This document shows positions 44,863 through 51,808 of a stretch of DNA of 64,000 nucleotides, one piece after another. The notes under the pieces were generated by a model. The model saw nothing but the letters and a program-made list of their open reading frames with translations. It did no database searches and was not told the origin of the DNA. The translations under genes were made by a program, and so were the position numbers. Where the stretch lies: assembly GCA_030549795.1 (NCBI GenBank), contig JAUQQO010000010.1, positions 434,001 through 498,000 of the forward strand. The letters run 5' to 3'. The DNA comes from Pseudomonadota bacterium (GTDB taxonomy: Bacteria; Pseudomonadota; Alphaproteobacteria; Geminicoccales; Geminicoccaceae). Position 1 is the stretch's first letter. Every line of letters starts with the position of its first letter.

Positions 44863-45182
44863 GGCGTCGAGCGCTTCTCAGTGCACCAAAAGCCTACCCC
44901 AAAGGTGCGACAACGGTCGAAAGCTCCTGGACCGCGTCCACGCTCGCGACCCGCTGCCCGAGCCGGGCCCGAGGGCGAGCGAACCGAACGCTAACGCTGC
45001 GCCATTGAGATGGGTAGGGGCCAAATCGGGATCCAGGCGGGCCGGGCGCGGCCGCTTGGAGCGGCGCGACGGGATAAACACGCCTCGGTGCGCCGGATTT
45101 CCCCTAGCCGAGCGGGCCCGTGCTTGTCCGTGTTCGCGCTGTCGTCTATCGGGGCTGCGGACCGCGTGGCGGGAGATCTGGC
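44863..45182. other. intergenic stretch, nothing recognised
   Basis: About 320 bp between the tRNA-Leu promoter and the YqaA-like gene. Open frames here are arginine-rich and lack family motifs. It should hold the promoter for the YqaA-like/dsbB pair, but I could not place one with confidence. Confidence 0.5.
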
Positions 45183-45761
45183 GTGTTGCGCGCCCTTTAC
45201 GACTGGACGATGCGGCTGGCCGCCTCGCCGCAAGCCGAGCGCGCACTCGCCGCCGTCGCGTTTCTCGAGAGCTCCGTCTTTCCCATCCCGCCAGATGCGA
45301 TGATCGTGCCGATGGTCTTGGCACGCCCGGAGCGCGCTTGGCGCATTGCGGCGGTTGCGACCGTGGCCTCGGTTCTGGGCGGTCTCTTGGGCTATGCGAT
45401 CGGCTATTTCCTCTACGAGACGCTCGGACGCTGGATCATCGAATTCTATGGGCTCACCGAAAAAGCGCACCAATTCAAGCTCGCCTATGCCGAATGGGGT
45501 CTTTGGATCGTTCTCGTCGCGGGACTGACCCCGATCCCTTACAAGGTGATCACGATTGCAAGCGGGCTTGCTGCCTACGATATCGTTTTGTTCACCCTCG
45601 CTTCGATCGCGAGCCGCGGCCCGCGCTTTTTCCTGGTAGCGGTTCTCATGCGGCTATTCGGATCGCCCATCCGCCGCTTCGTCGAGGAGCGCCTGACGCT
45701 CGTCACCACCGCCTTCGTCGTCGCAATCATTATCGGGTTCGTCGTGCTGCGCTATCTTTGA
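45183..45761 (+). CDS. YqaA/DedA-like membrane protein
   Basis: A 192-residue VTT-domain (SNARE-associated/DedA-like) membrane protein. It shows FLESSVFPIPPDAMIVPMVL near the start, GGLLGYAIGYFLYETLG and the GLTPIPYKVITIASG re-entrant motif. DedA relatives flip lipid carriers such as undecaprenyl phosphate or phosphatidylethanolamine. GTG 45183 follows GGGAGATCTGGC, the best ribosome site. It is 28 bp before dsbB on the same strand. Confidence 0.82.
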   Translation: MLRALYDWTMRLAASPQAERALAAVAFLESSVFPIPPDAMIVPMVLARPERAWRIAAVATVASVLGGLLGYAIGYFLYETLGRWIIEFYGLTEKAHQFKLAYAEWGLWIVLVAGLTPIPYKVITIASGLAAYDIVLFTLASIASRGPRFFLVAVLMRLFGSPIRRFVEERLTLVTTAFVVAIIIGFVVLRYL

Positions 45762-45789
45762 GAAACGATAGCGGATGGAGAGGTGACCG

Positions 45790-46320
45790 GTGCGCGCGAC
45801 CGCGTCGACCCTGACAGCCGACCCGAGGGTCGAGGCTCGCACTCGAAGGGAACAGCGAGCGGCTTTGGGTCTCGTCGTGCTCGGCGCGGCGATCGCGCTT
45901 ACGACAGCCTTCGGTCTCGAGTATCTCGGCGGCTACGCACCCTGTTCGCTTTGCATCGTGGAGCGCTGGCCGTGGGGGGGCGCGCTCGCGGTTGGCCTGC
46001 TCGGCCTCTATTCCGGCTACACGCGGCTGGCGCTCCTCCTCACCGTGCTTCTCCTCGGCGGGAATGCGCTCCTTTCCGGCTACCACGTCGGGGTCGAGGG
46101 CGGCTGGTTCGAGCTTCCCGGGAGCTGTGCGGCGGGCGCGAGCGCGAGCACCATCGAAGAACTGCGCGCACAATTGTTGAATGCGCGCCCCACCTGCGAT
46201 CGGGTGGCTGTGCGCATCTTCGGGCTTTCCCTTGCGGCGTGGAACGGCATCGCTGCCGCCGCTGTGGCGGCGTCGGCGGCTGCGGTGCTGATCCGCAGCC
46301 GCCCCACCCTCAACAGCTGA
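45790..46320 (+). CDS. dsbB: disulfide bond formation protein B
   Basis: A 176-residue four-helix membrane protein. The first redox pair is PCSLC in the first periplasmic loop (GYAPCSLCIVERW). The second pair lies in the later loop, Cys in PGSCAAG and in PTCDR. It reoxidises DsbA and passes electrons to quinone. GTG 45790 has GGAGAGG upstream. Its last 11 bases overlap the convergent stress-protein gene. The long gap between loop cysteines is usual for alphaproteobacterial DsbB. Confidence 0.85.
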   Translation: MRATASTLTADPRVEARTRREQRAALGLVVLGAAIALTTAFGLEYLGGYAPCSLCIVERWPWGGALAVGLLGLYSGYTRLALLLTVLLLGGNALLSGYHVGVEGGWFELPGSCAAGASASTIEELRAQLLNARPTCDRVAVRIFGLSLAAWNGIAAAAVAASAAAVLIRSRPTLNS

Positions 46321-47128
46321 ACAAGACGGGCGCGCGCGCCTGGCGCAACACGTGCCGCGTGGCTCCCCCGAGTACGAGCTCGCGCAACCGGGCGTGGCTG
46401 TAGATGCCCATCACCAACAGATCCGCACCGAGCTCCTCCAAGCGGGCGAGGAGTTGACCACCGGCATCGACCTCTTCCGCGACCTGCCGGCCGCGCGCCG
46501 CTACGCCATGGCGTTCGAGCATCGCCACCGCATCGTCTAGGCTCTGGCCCGCCTCCTCACCGATGGCCAGAAGCTCCACCTCGCGCGCCGTCGAAAGAAA
46601 CGGCAGCGCGTCTTTGAGCGCACGGGCTGCCTCCTTGCGGCCGTTCCAGCCGACGAGCACGGTACGGCCGAGTTCGGGACTGAAGCCTTCGACCGGGACG
46701 AGGAGCACCGGTCCACCTGCTGAGAGTGCGACCTGTTCGATGGGCTGCAGCGCGAGCGCCTCGAGACCGCGCGCCTCAAAGCGCGGCCCGATGGTGAGAT
46801 CGGCGGTGCGGGCGATGCGGGCGAGGAGCTCTCCCGGATCGCCTTGCACATGCCGCCACTCGGCCCCCGAGCCGGGCTCGCACACCGCGTGGAAGGTAGC
46901 TTCGAGTCGCTCCGCCACCGCCCGTGCGGCTTCGCGCTGGATCTCGAGGATCTCGGGCCCGACGTAGGCTGCTCCCTCGCCATAGCCGACGGGAACGATG
47001 GGCGGCGGGGTCACGTGCACGGCGAGAAGCCGAGCCCCGAAGCGTTGCGCGAGCGCCAAGGCGGCGCGCAGGCGCGCTTCGTTGCCCGCGTCGTCGGCGA
47101 GCTGGAGGACGATCGTGCGGTAGGTCAT
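46310..47128 (-). CDS. two-domain universal stress protein
   Basis: A 272-residue protein of two UspA-like domains (about 3-145 and 150-272). The second ends with VMGIYSHARLRELVLGGATRHVLRQA, which carries the G-x2-G-x9-G(S/T)-like nucleotide loop in altered form; the first domain's loop is eroded. It lies 37 bp after the CDP-alcohol phosphotransferase gene on the same strand, so it may end the long lipid/cyclase operon. Confidence 0.8.
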   Translation of the reverse strand: MTYRTIVLQLADDAGNEARLRAALALAQRFGARLLAVHVTPPPIVPVGYGEGAAYVGPEILEIQREAARAVAERLEATFHAVCEPGSGAEWRHVQGDPGELLARIARTADLTIGPRFEARGLEALALQPIEQVALSAGGPVLLVPVEGFSPELGRTVLVGWNGRKEAARALKDALPFLSTAREVELLAIGEEAGQSLDDAVAMLERHGVAARGRQVAEEVDAGGQLLARLEELGADLLVMGIYSHARLRELVLGGATRHVLRQARAPVLFSC

Positions 47129-47165
47129 GGATGTGCGATCCCTGCGGTCGAGCGATCGGTAGCAC

Positions 47166-47771
47166 TCAGCGTAGCAGCCGCCAGCCGGCAGCGATACGGC
47201 CGAGGGTGGTAAGCCAGCACATGCCCGCGAAGACCCAGGCGAAAAGCGGGAACGCGCTCGGGAACAGACCGACAGCGACGAAAAAACCGATCGTCTCGCT
47301 CCCCTCGGTGAGCCCGCCCAGGTAGTAGAGCGATTTCTTGCCGCGTGCCTCGCTCACAAGACCGCGGCGGCTCGCCATGACAGCGAAGGCGAGAAAGGAG
47401 CTGCCGGTGCCCATGAAGGAAAAGAGCAAGAACGCCGCCGCCGGACCATTGGCGTGAGGGTCGGCGGCGGCAAAGGCCCAGGCCATGCCGGCGTAGACGA
47501 TGAAGTCGAAGACGATGTCGAGAAAACCGCCGCGGTCGGTGAGCTGGGTGGCGCGCGCAACCGAACCGTCCAGCCCGTCGGCCAGGCGGTTGAGCAGGAA
47601 GAGCACAAGGCCCGCAGCGAAGGCGCCGAGCGCGGTCAGTGCAACGGCGGCAAGGCCGAGAAGAAAACCGGCCAGGCTCACCTGATCGGCATTGATCCCG
47701 CGGCGCGCCAGCCGGACACCGACTCGGTCGAGAACGGGATCGGTTATTCGCCGAAGCCTGGCATCCAACAT
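47166..47771 (-). CDS. CDP-alcohol phosphatidyltransferase family protein
   Basis: A 201-residue membrane enzyme. The catalytic CDP-OH motif DGLDGSVARATQLTDRGGFL continues to DIVFD, giving DG-x2-AR-x8-G-x3-D-x3-D complete. About five hydrophobic helices surround it. It would join a CDP-lipid and an alcohol, making for example phosphatidylglycerol-phosphate, inositol or a novel headgroup; the partner alcohol cannot be told. ATG 47771 lies 28 bp after pssA. Confidence 0.82.
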   Translation of the reverse strand: MLDARLRRITDPVLDRVGVRLARRGINADQVSLAGFLLGLAAVALTALGAFAAGLVLFLLNRLADGLDGSVARATQLTDRGGFLDIVFDFIVYAGMAWAFAAADPHANGPAAAFLLFSFMGTGSSFLAFAVMASRRGLVSEARGKKSLYYLGGLTEGSETIGFFVAVGLFPSAFPLFAWVFAGMCWLTTLGRIAAGWRLLR

Positions 47772-47799
47772 CGGCGCGGCACGCTCGAGACGGAGCGGT

Positions 47800-48687
47800 T
47801 CACGAACGGCCTTGCCGCGGTTCGAAGGGAACCACGCGTTCCTTTTGTGCCTGGTCGGCGCCGAAGGATGCGGCGGGGGGCTCAGTTGCGGGCTGGGATT
47901 GGGCAGCGATCTGAGCGGCTGCAGCTGCCTCCTCCCGACGCATGCGCGCTGCCACGGCAACGCCAATGGGGATCGAGATGACGTAGAGCAGGGCCATAAG
48001 GGAAAGCGTGAGCCACGGTTCGGTTACGAGAAACGCCATCACGAGCCCGGCGATGGCGAGGGTGGGGACGATCTGGTCGGGTTCGAGCCGCAGCCGTTTC
48101 GCCGAGAAGGTCGGAACGCGGCTGACCATGAGCACCGCGACGACGACCAGAACCAGGGCATTGAGGCCCCAGCTCTGGGAGATGGGGTGCCCAAGGGCGA
48201 ACCAACTGATCATCGGCGATAAGGCCAAGCCGGCGGCGGCCGGGGCCGGAACGCCGGTAAAGAAGTGCTGGGTCCAGCGCGGACGTTGGGGGTCTTCTGA
48301 TTCGATGTTGAAGCGGGCGAGCCTGAGCGCACAGCAGACCGCGAACACCAAGGCCACCGCCCAGCCGAGGCCGCGCATGGGTTGAAGGGCCCAATAGTAC
48401 ACGAGCACGGCAGGAGCGACGCCGAAATTGAAGAAGTCGGCGAGGCTATCGAGTTCGGCACCGAGCTTGCTTTGAATGTTGAGAAGACGTGCAGCGCGTC
48501 CGTCGAGGCCGTCGAGAACCGCAGCGGCGATGATGAGCGCCACGGCGAGATCGAAGCGCCCATCGAGGCCGTAGCGCAGACCCGTAAGACCTGCGCACAG
48601 GCTCAAAATCGTGAACAGATTGGGCACCATGTGCAGGAGCGGACGCCGCGTCCGCTGCCGGTGCCGTCGCCGGTTGCGCAGCATCAT
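47800..48687 (-). CDS. pssA: CDP-diacylglycerol-serine O-phosphatidyltransferase
   Basis: A 295-residue membrane enzyme that makes phosphatidylserine. It shows PNLFTILSLCAGLTGL, the catalytic motif DGLDGRAARLLNIQSKLG continuing to AELDSLADFFNFGVAPA, and LRLARFNIE, all typical of type II PssA. The last 50 residues are a charged tail. The ATG overlaps the psd stop by 4 bp. Confidence 0.92.
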   Translation of the reverse strand: MMLRNRRRHRQRTRRPLLHMVPNLFTILSLCAGLTGLRYGLDGRFDLAVALIIAAAVLDGLDGRAARLLNIQSKLGAELDSLADFFNFGVAPAVLVYYWALQPMRGLGWAVALVFAVCCALRLARFNIESEDPQRPRWTQHFFTGVPAPAAAGLALSPMISWFALGHPISQSWGLNALVLVVVAVLMVSRVPTFSAKRLRLEPDQIVPTLAIAGLVMAFLVTEPWLTLSLMALLYVISIPIGVAVAARMRREEAAAAAQIAAQSQPATEPPAASFGADQAQKERVVPFEPRQGRS

Positions 48688-49388
48688 GTCACGCGTCCCT
48701 GTCGAACCGGGCGCAGCGCACCCAGCTCAGCCAAAATCGTCTCGCCCGCGATGGTACGCTGACCGGGAAGCACAAGGGGTGTGGTTCCCGAAGGAAGATA
48801 GACATCGCAGCGGCTGCCGAAACGGATGATCCCGATGCGATCGCCAGCTTCGAGCAGCGCTCCGGGTTCAGCAAGTGGCACGATCCGCCGGGCGATGAGC
48901 CCAGCGATTTGCACCAGGCCCACGCGCGCACCTTGCGGAGTCTCGATGAGCCAGGAGAGGCGTTCGTTCTCATCCGATGCCTTGTCAAAGGAGGCGTTGA
49001 GGAACTTGCCGGGATGGTAGACGCGGGCAAGGACGCGACCCGCAACCGGGGTACGGTTCACGTGGACATCGAAGACGTTCATGAAGATGCCCACACAGGG
49101 CAAGGGGTCCTCACCGAGGCCGAGTTCGGGCGGAGGACGTCGGGGACCGACGGCGACCACTCGCCCGTCAGCCGGGCTCACGACGAGCTTGGGATCGAGG
49201 GGGGTCACCCGGCTCGGGTCGCGGAAGAACCACGCACACCAGGCGGTGAGCAGGACGCCCGGCCACAACAAAGGTGGAAAGAGAAGCGAAAGGAAAAGCG
49301 TCACGGACAAAAAGATGGCGACGAATTTCCACCCTTCGCGATGCACGAGCATAGGTAGGTTTAAAAGCCGCTTCTCAGTGCTGACCAT
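48684..49388 (-). CDS. psd: phosphatidylserine decarboxylase (pyruvoyl, archaeal-like/PSD-A type)
   Basis: A 234-residue proenzyme that decarboxylates phosphatidylserine to phosphatidylethanolamine. A hydrophobic N-terminus (FVAIFLSVTLFLSLLFPPLL) is followed by VVSPADGRVV, FMNVFDVHVNRTPVAG and the self-cleavage site FGSRCDVYLP, where the Ser becomes the pyruvoyl group. The short form fits the alphaproteobacterial Psd. ATG 49388 overlaps the FkbM gene by 14 bp. Confidence 0.92.
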   Translation of the reverse strand: MVSTEKRLLNLPMLVHREGWKFVAIFLSVTLFLSLLFPPLLWPGVLLTAWCAWFFRDPSRVTPLDPKLVVSPADGRVVAVGPRRPPPELGLGEDPLPCVGIFMNVFDVHVNRTPVAGRVLARVYHPGKFLNASFDKASDENERLSWLIETPQGARVGLVQIAGLIARRIVPLAEPGALLEAGDRIGIIRFGSRCDVYLPSGTTPLVLPGQRTIAGETILAELGALRPVRQGRVT

Positions 49389-50133
49389 AGGCGGCCCCTG
49401 TGATCCCGGCTGGTGCGGTGTCCGCACGGAAGAATACCCCGTCGATTTGGAGTTGGCGCGCGCTTTTGGGTTCGAAATAGCCCGGAAGGAAGAGCCAGGG
49501 AACGAAGCCGAAGCTTCCCACTCGGTCGATCAGCGTGCGCCAATCGGCTTCGCCTTCGTAAAGCGGCACGAGCGAGAGTTCCAGCTGGAGCCCCACGATC
49601 CGCGGCCAAAGCGCGCCGATGCCCTCGAGGACCGCGGCTTCGTAGCCTTGCACGTCGAGCTTGAGGAAGATCCGCTGCCAGGGGCCGGAGCGGATCGGTT
49701 CGAGCTCGTCGAGGCGCAGCATCGGCACGCGGATCTGCCGCGCGCAGCGCGAACTCGGCGAGAGCTGTTCGAGAAACGGACTGCGCGGCAATACGGAACT
49801 CATATCGCTCTCGGCGGACAGGTTGAGGAGCGTCTCCCCACTTTTTGGCCCGAGCGCACAGGGTGGCGCAATGAACCAGAGCGGATCGCGGCGGGCGCGG
49901 TGCGCGAGGCGGGCGTGGACTTCTGGGATGGGCTCGATCGACAGGATCGGCCCCTGCCAACCCGAAGCGCGCAACCCGGCGCCATATTGACCTTCGTTGG
50001 CGCCACCATCGACGACCAGGTCGACGGCGAAGCGGTTGAGCGCGTTGACGAGCCGCTGCATCGGCTCGCGCGCTTTGGCAAGCGGGAGGAGTTCGAACCC
50101 GAGCGCGCGGGCAATACGGCGCAAAAGTCTCAC
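49375..50133 (-). CDS. FkbM family methyltransferase
   Basis: A 252-residue SAM-dependent methyltransferase. It shows VVDGGANEGQYGAGLRAS (SAM motif I), ILSIEPIPEVHARL and FLKLDVQGYEAAVLEG, the family's acidic loop. FkbM enzymes O-methylate sugars, polyketides or lipids. GTG 50133 forms a GTGA overlap with the cyclase gene and the 3' end overlaps psd. Methylation of a lipid headgroup or surface glycan is a guess from context. Confidence 0.85.
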   Translation of the reverse strand: MRLLRRIARALGFELLPLAKAREPMQRLVNALNRFAVDLVVDGGANEGQYGAGLRASGWQGPILSIEPIPEVHARLAHRARRDPLWFIAPPCALGPKSGETLLNLSAESDMSSVLPRSPFLEQLSPSSRCARQIRVPMLRLDELEPIRSGPWQRIFLKLDVQGYEAAVLEGIGALWPRIVGLQLELSLVPLYEGEADWRTLIDRVGSFGFVPWLFLPGYFEPKSARQLQIDGVFFRADTAPAGITGAAYGQH

Positions 50134-51323
50134 GGTTGTTCCGCGAGGGCCAGGACCTCGATCGGGTCTTTGACGCCGCGCAGCGGGAACTTGCCGAGCG
50201 GCTCGAAATGGGATGCAGCACAGGAGCAAAGAGCGCCGAAGTTGGCAGAGAGCAGGACTTCGCGATCGAGCTCTTTGGCGAGTTCCTGCAGCCGACCGGC
50301 GACGTTGACCGCAGGTCCGATGACGGTGAAGTCGAGCCGGGTCGCGGTGCCGATGTTCCCGTACATGACATCGCCGAGGTGGAGCGCGATGCCGAACCGC
50401 AGCGGCCGAAGCCCGGCGTGCTGCCGCTGCGCGTTGAGCGAGCGCATGCGGCCGCGCGCCGCGATAGCAGCCCGAAGAGCTCGGGTACAGGCGGCGTTTT
50501 CCTCAAGCGGGAAGATGGCGAGGACCCCATCGCCCATGAATTTGAGAATTTCCCCTCCTTCCGCTTCGATCGGTGTGGCCGTCGCTTCGAAGAATTGGTT
50601 GAGGGTTTCGATCACCGTATCGCGCGATTCGCGCTCCGCCAGTTCGGTGAAGCCCTTAAGATCGCTCTGCCAGATGGCGGCGCGCACCGTTGCCCCGGTG
50701 CCGCGACGGATCTCGCCGGCAAGGATGCGCTCCCCCGCGTGCCGCCCTACGTAAGTGTCCAGGATCGTCCGCGCGATGCGGCGATTTAAGCGGATCTCGA
50801 CCGCCATCGCGAGCATCGGCAAGAGCTCGCTCAACGCGCGGATTTCGGCGCGCGTAAAGCCGCCTTCGCGACGTGTCGCCCAAGTCACCGCATGGCGCGA
50901 GCCATCACAAAACGTCATCGGCATCGCGAGATAGTCGGTCATCCCCTCGGCGCGCAGTTCGGCATAAACGGGGTACTCGCTGGGTGCCGGGGTGGGCAGA
51001 TCGAGGCGCTGGCGGATGGCTTCGGCACCTTCGAAGAGGGCACGAACCGGGCTGTTGCGGAAGGCCGGACGGGCCATCGCCTCGTGTTCGTAGAGCTGTA
51101 CTTCGGCCCGCACCATTCCCGGACGCCACAAAAGGCGGGCGCCGGCGAACTGAGGGTGCAGGGTACGCAACTGTAGGGTCGAGCGCGCGATCGGGATGCC
51201 GTCCGCGATCAACTGCTCGCACAAGCGCGGGAGCAGATCCTCAAGGAAGCGTTCTTTGTGGCTCTCGCGGGCGAGCCAAGTGAGCACGGAGAGACGAACG
51301 CTGGGCCATTGATCGTCATTCAT
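50130..51323 (-). CDS. adenylate/guanylate cyclase (class III) with N-terminal sensor region
   Basis: A 397-residue protein. Residues 1-190 look like a GAF-type sensor (MTDYLAMPMTFCDGSRHAVTWAT). The class III cyclase domain (about 215-385) has WQSDLKGFTELAE with the first metal Asp, KFMGDGVLAIF with the second, and DFTVIGPAVNVAGRL. No membrane helix is seen. It would make cAMP or cGMP. It overlaps both neighbours by 4 bp, one of them a cNMP-binding protein, which makes a local signalling pair very likely. Confidence 0.88.
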   Translation of the reverse strand: MNDDQWPSVRLSVLTWLARESHKERFLEDLLPRLCEQLIADGIPIARSTLQLRTLHPQFAGARLLWRPGMVRAEVQLYEHEAMARPAFRNSPVRALFEGAEAIRQRLDLPTPAPSEYPVYAELRAEGMTDYLAMPMTFCDGSRHAVTWATRREGGFTRAEIRALSELLPMLAMAVEIRLNRRIARTILDTYVGRHAGERILAGEIRRGTGATVRAAIWQSDLKGFTELAERESRDTVIETLNQFFEATATPIEAEGGEILKFMGDGVLAIFPLEENAACTRALRAAIAARGRMRSLNAQRQHAGLRPLRFGIALHLGDVMYGNIGTATRLDFTVIGPAVNVAGRLQELAKELDREVLLSANFGALCSCAASHFEPLGKFPLRGVKDPIEVLALAEQP

Positions 51324-51793
51324 TCTCGTGACGTCTTCGTTTGAGCGAGCTTTAAGGAAACCTCACTCAGACGCTGGGTCGTATGGTAAAGGCGGGTGGC
51401 GAGTTCCTGCATGACCTCGACTGCGACCTCGGGAAATTGGGTGACCAGGTTGAGAAAGCCCTGCTTGGCGATCTTGAGGGTGCGCAAGTGGGTGGTGGCG
51501 ACGACCGTGGCGGTGCGCGGAACACCGCACAGTATCGCGATCTCTCCCACGATGTCGTCCTTTTTAAGGCGCGCCACCCGCACCTGACCTTCTGGTGTGT
51601 CGACGAAGACGTCGGCTTCGCCCTCGAGGAGAATGTAGGCGGCATCGCCCGGATCACCCTGCCGGCAGACGAGCTCTCCGGGCTCGAACTCGACATGTTC
51701 GCTCGTAAAAGCGAGGAGTTTAAGGCGGGTCGGATCGACCTTGGCGAACAACGGGATCGCGCGCAACGCCTCGAGCTCACGCCGAAGTGTCAT
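51320..51793 (-). CDS. cyclic nucleotide-binding domain protein
   Basis: A 157-residue protein made of one cNMP-binding domain plus a C-terminal helix. The beta-roll motif EFEPGELVCRQGDPGDAAYI and the phosphate cassette GEIAILCGVPRTATV, with the binding Arg, are present. There is no helix-turn-helix, so it is not a transcription factor. It overlaps the cyclase gene by 4 bp and lies 15 bp after the ABC-like gene; it may act as receptor subunit for that protein. Confidence 0.88.
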   Translation of the reverse strand: MTLRRELEALRAIPLFAKVDPTRLKLLAFTSEHVEFEPGELVCRQGDPGDAAYILLEGEADVFVDTPEGQVRVARLKKDDIVGEIAILCGVPRTATVVATTHLRTLKIAKQGFLNLVTQFPEVAVEVMQELATRLYHTTQRLSEVSLKLAQTKTSRE

Positions 51794-51808
51794 CTCCCGC
51801 CTTTCTCC

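Noticed and set aside
49081-50754. 557-residue plus-strand frame
   Set aside because: Antisense to psd, FkbM and cyclase genes; composition of a shadow.
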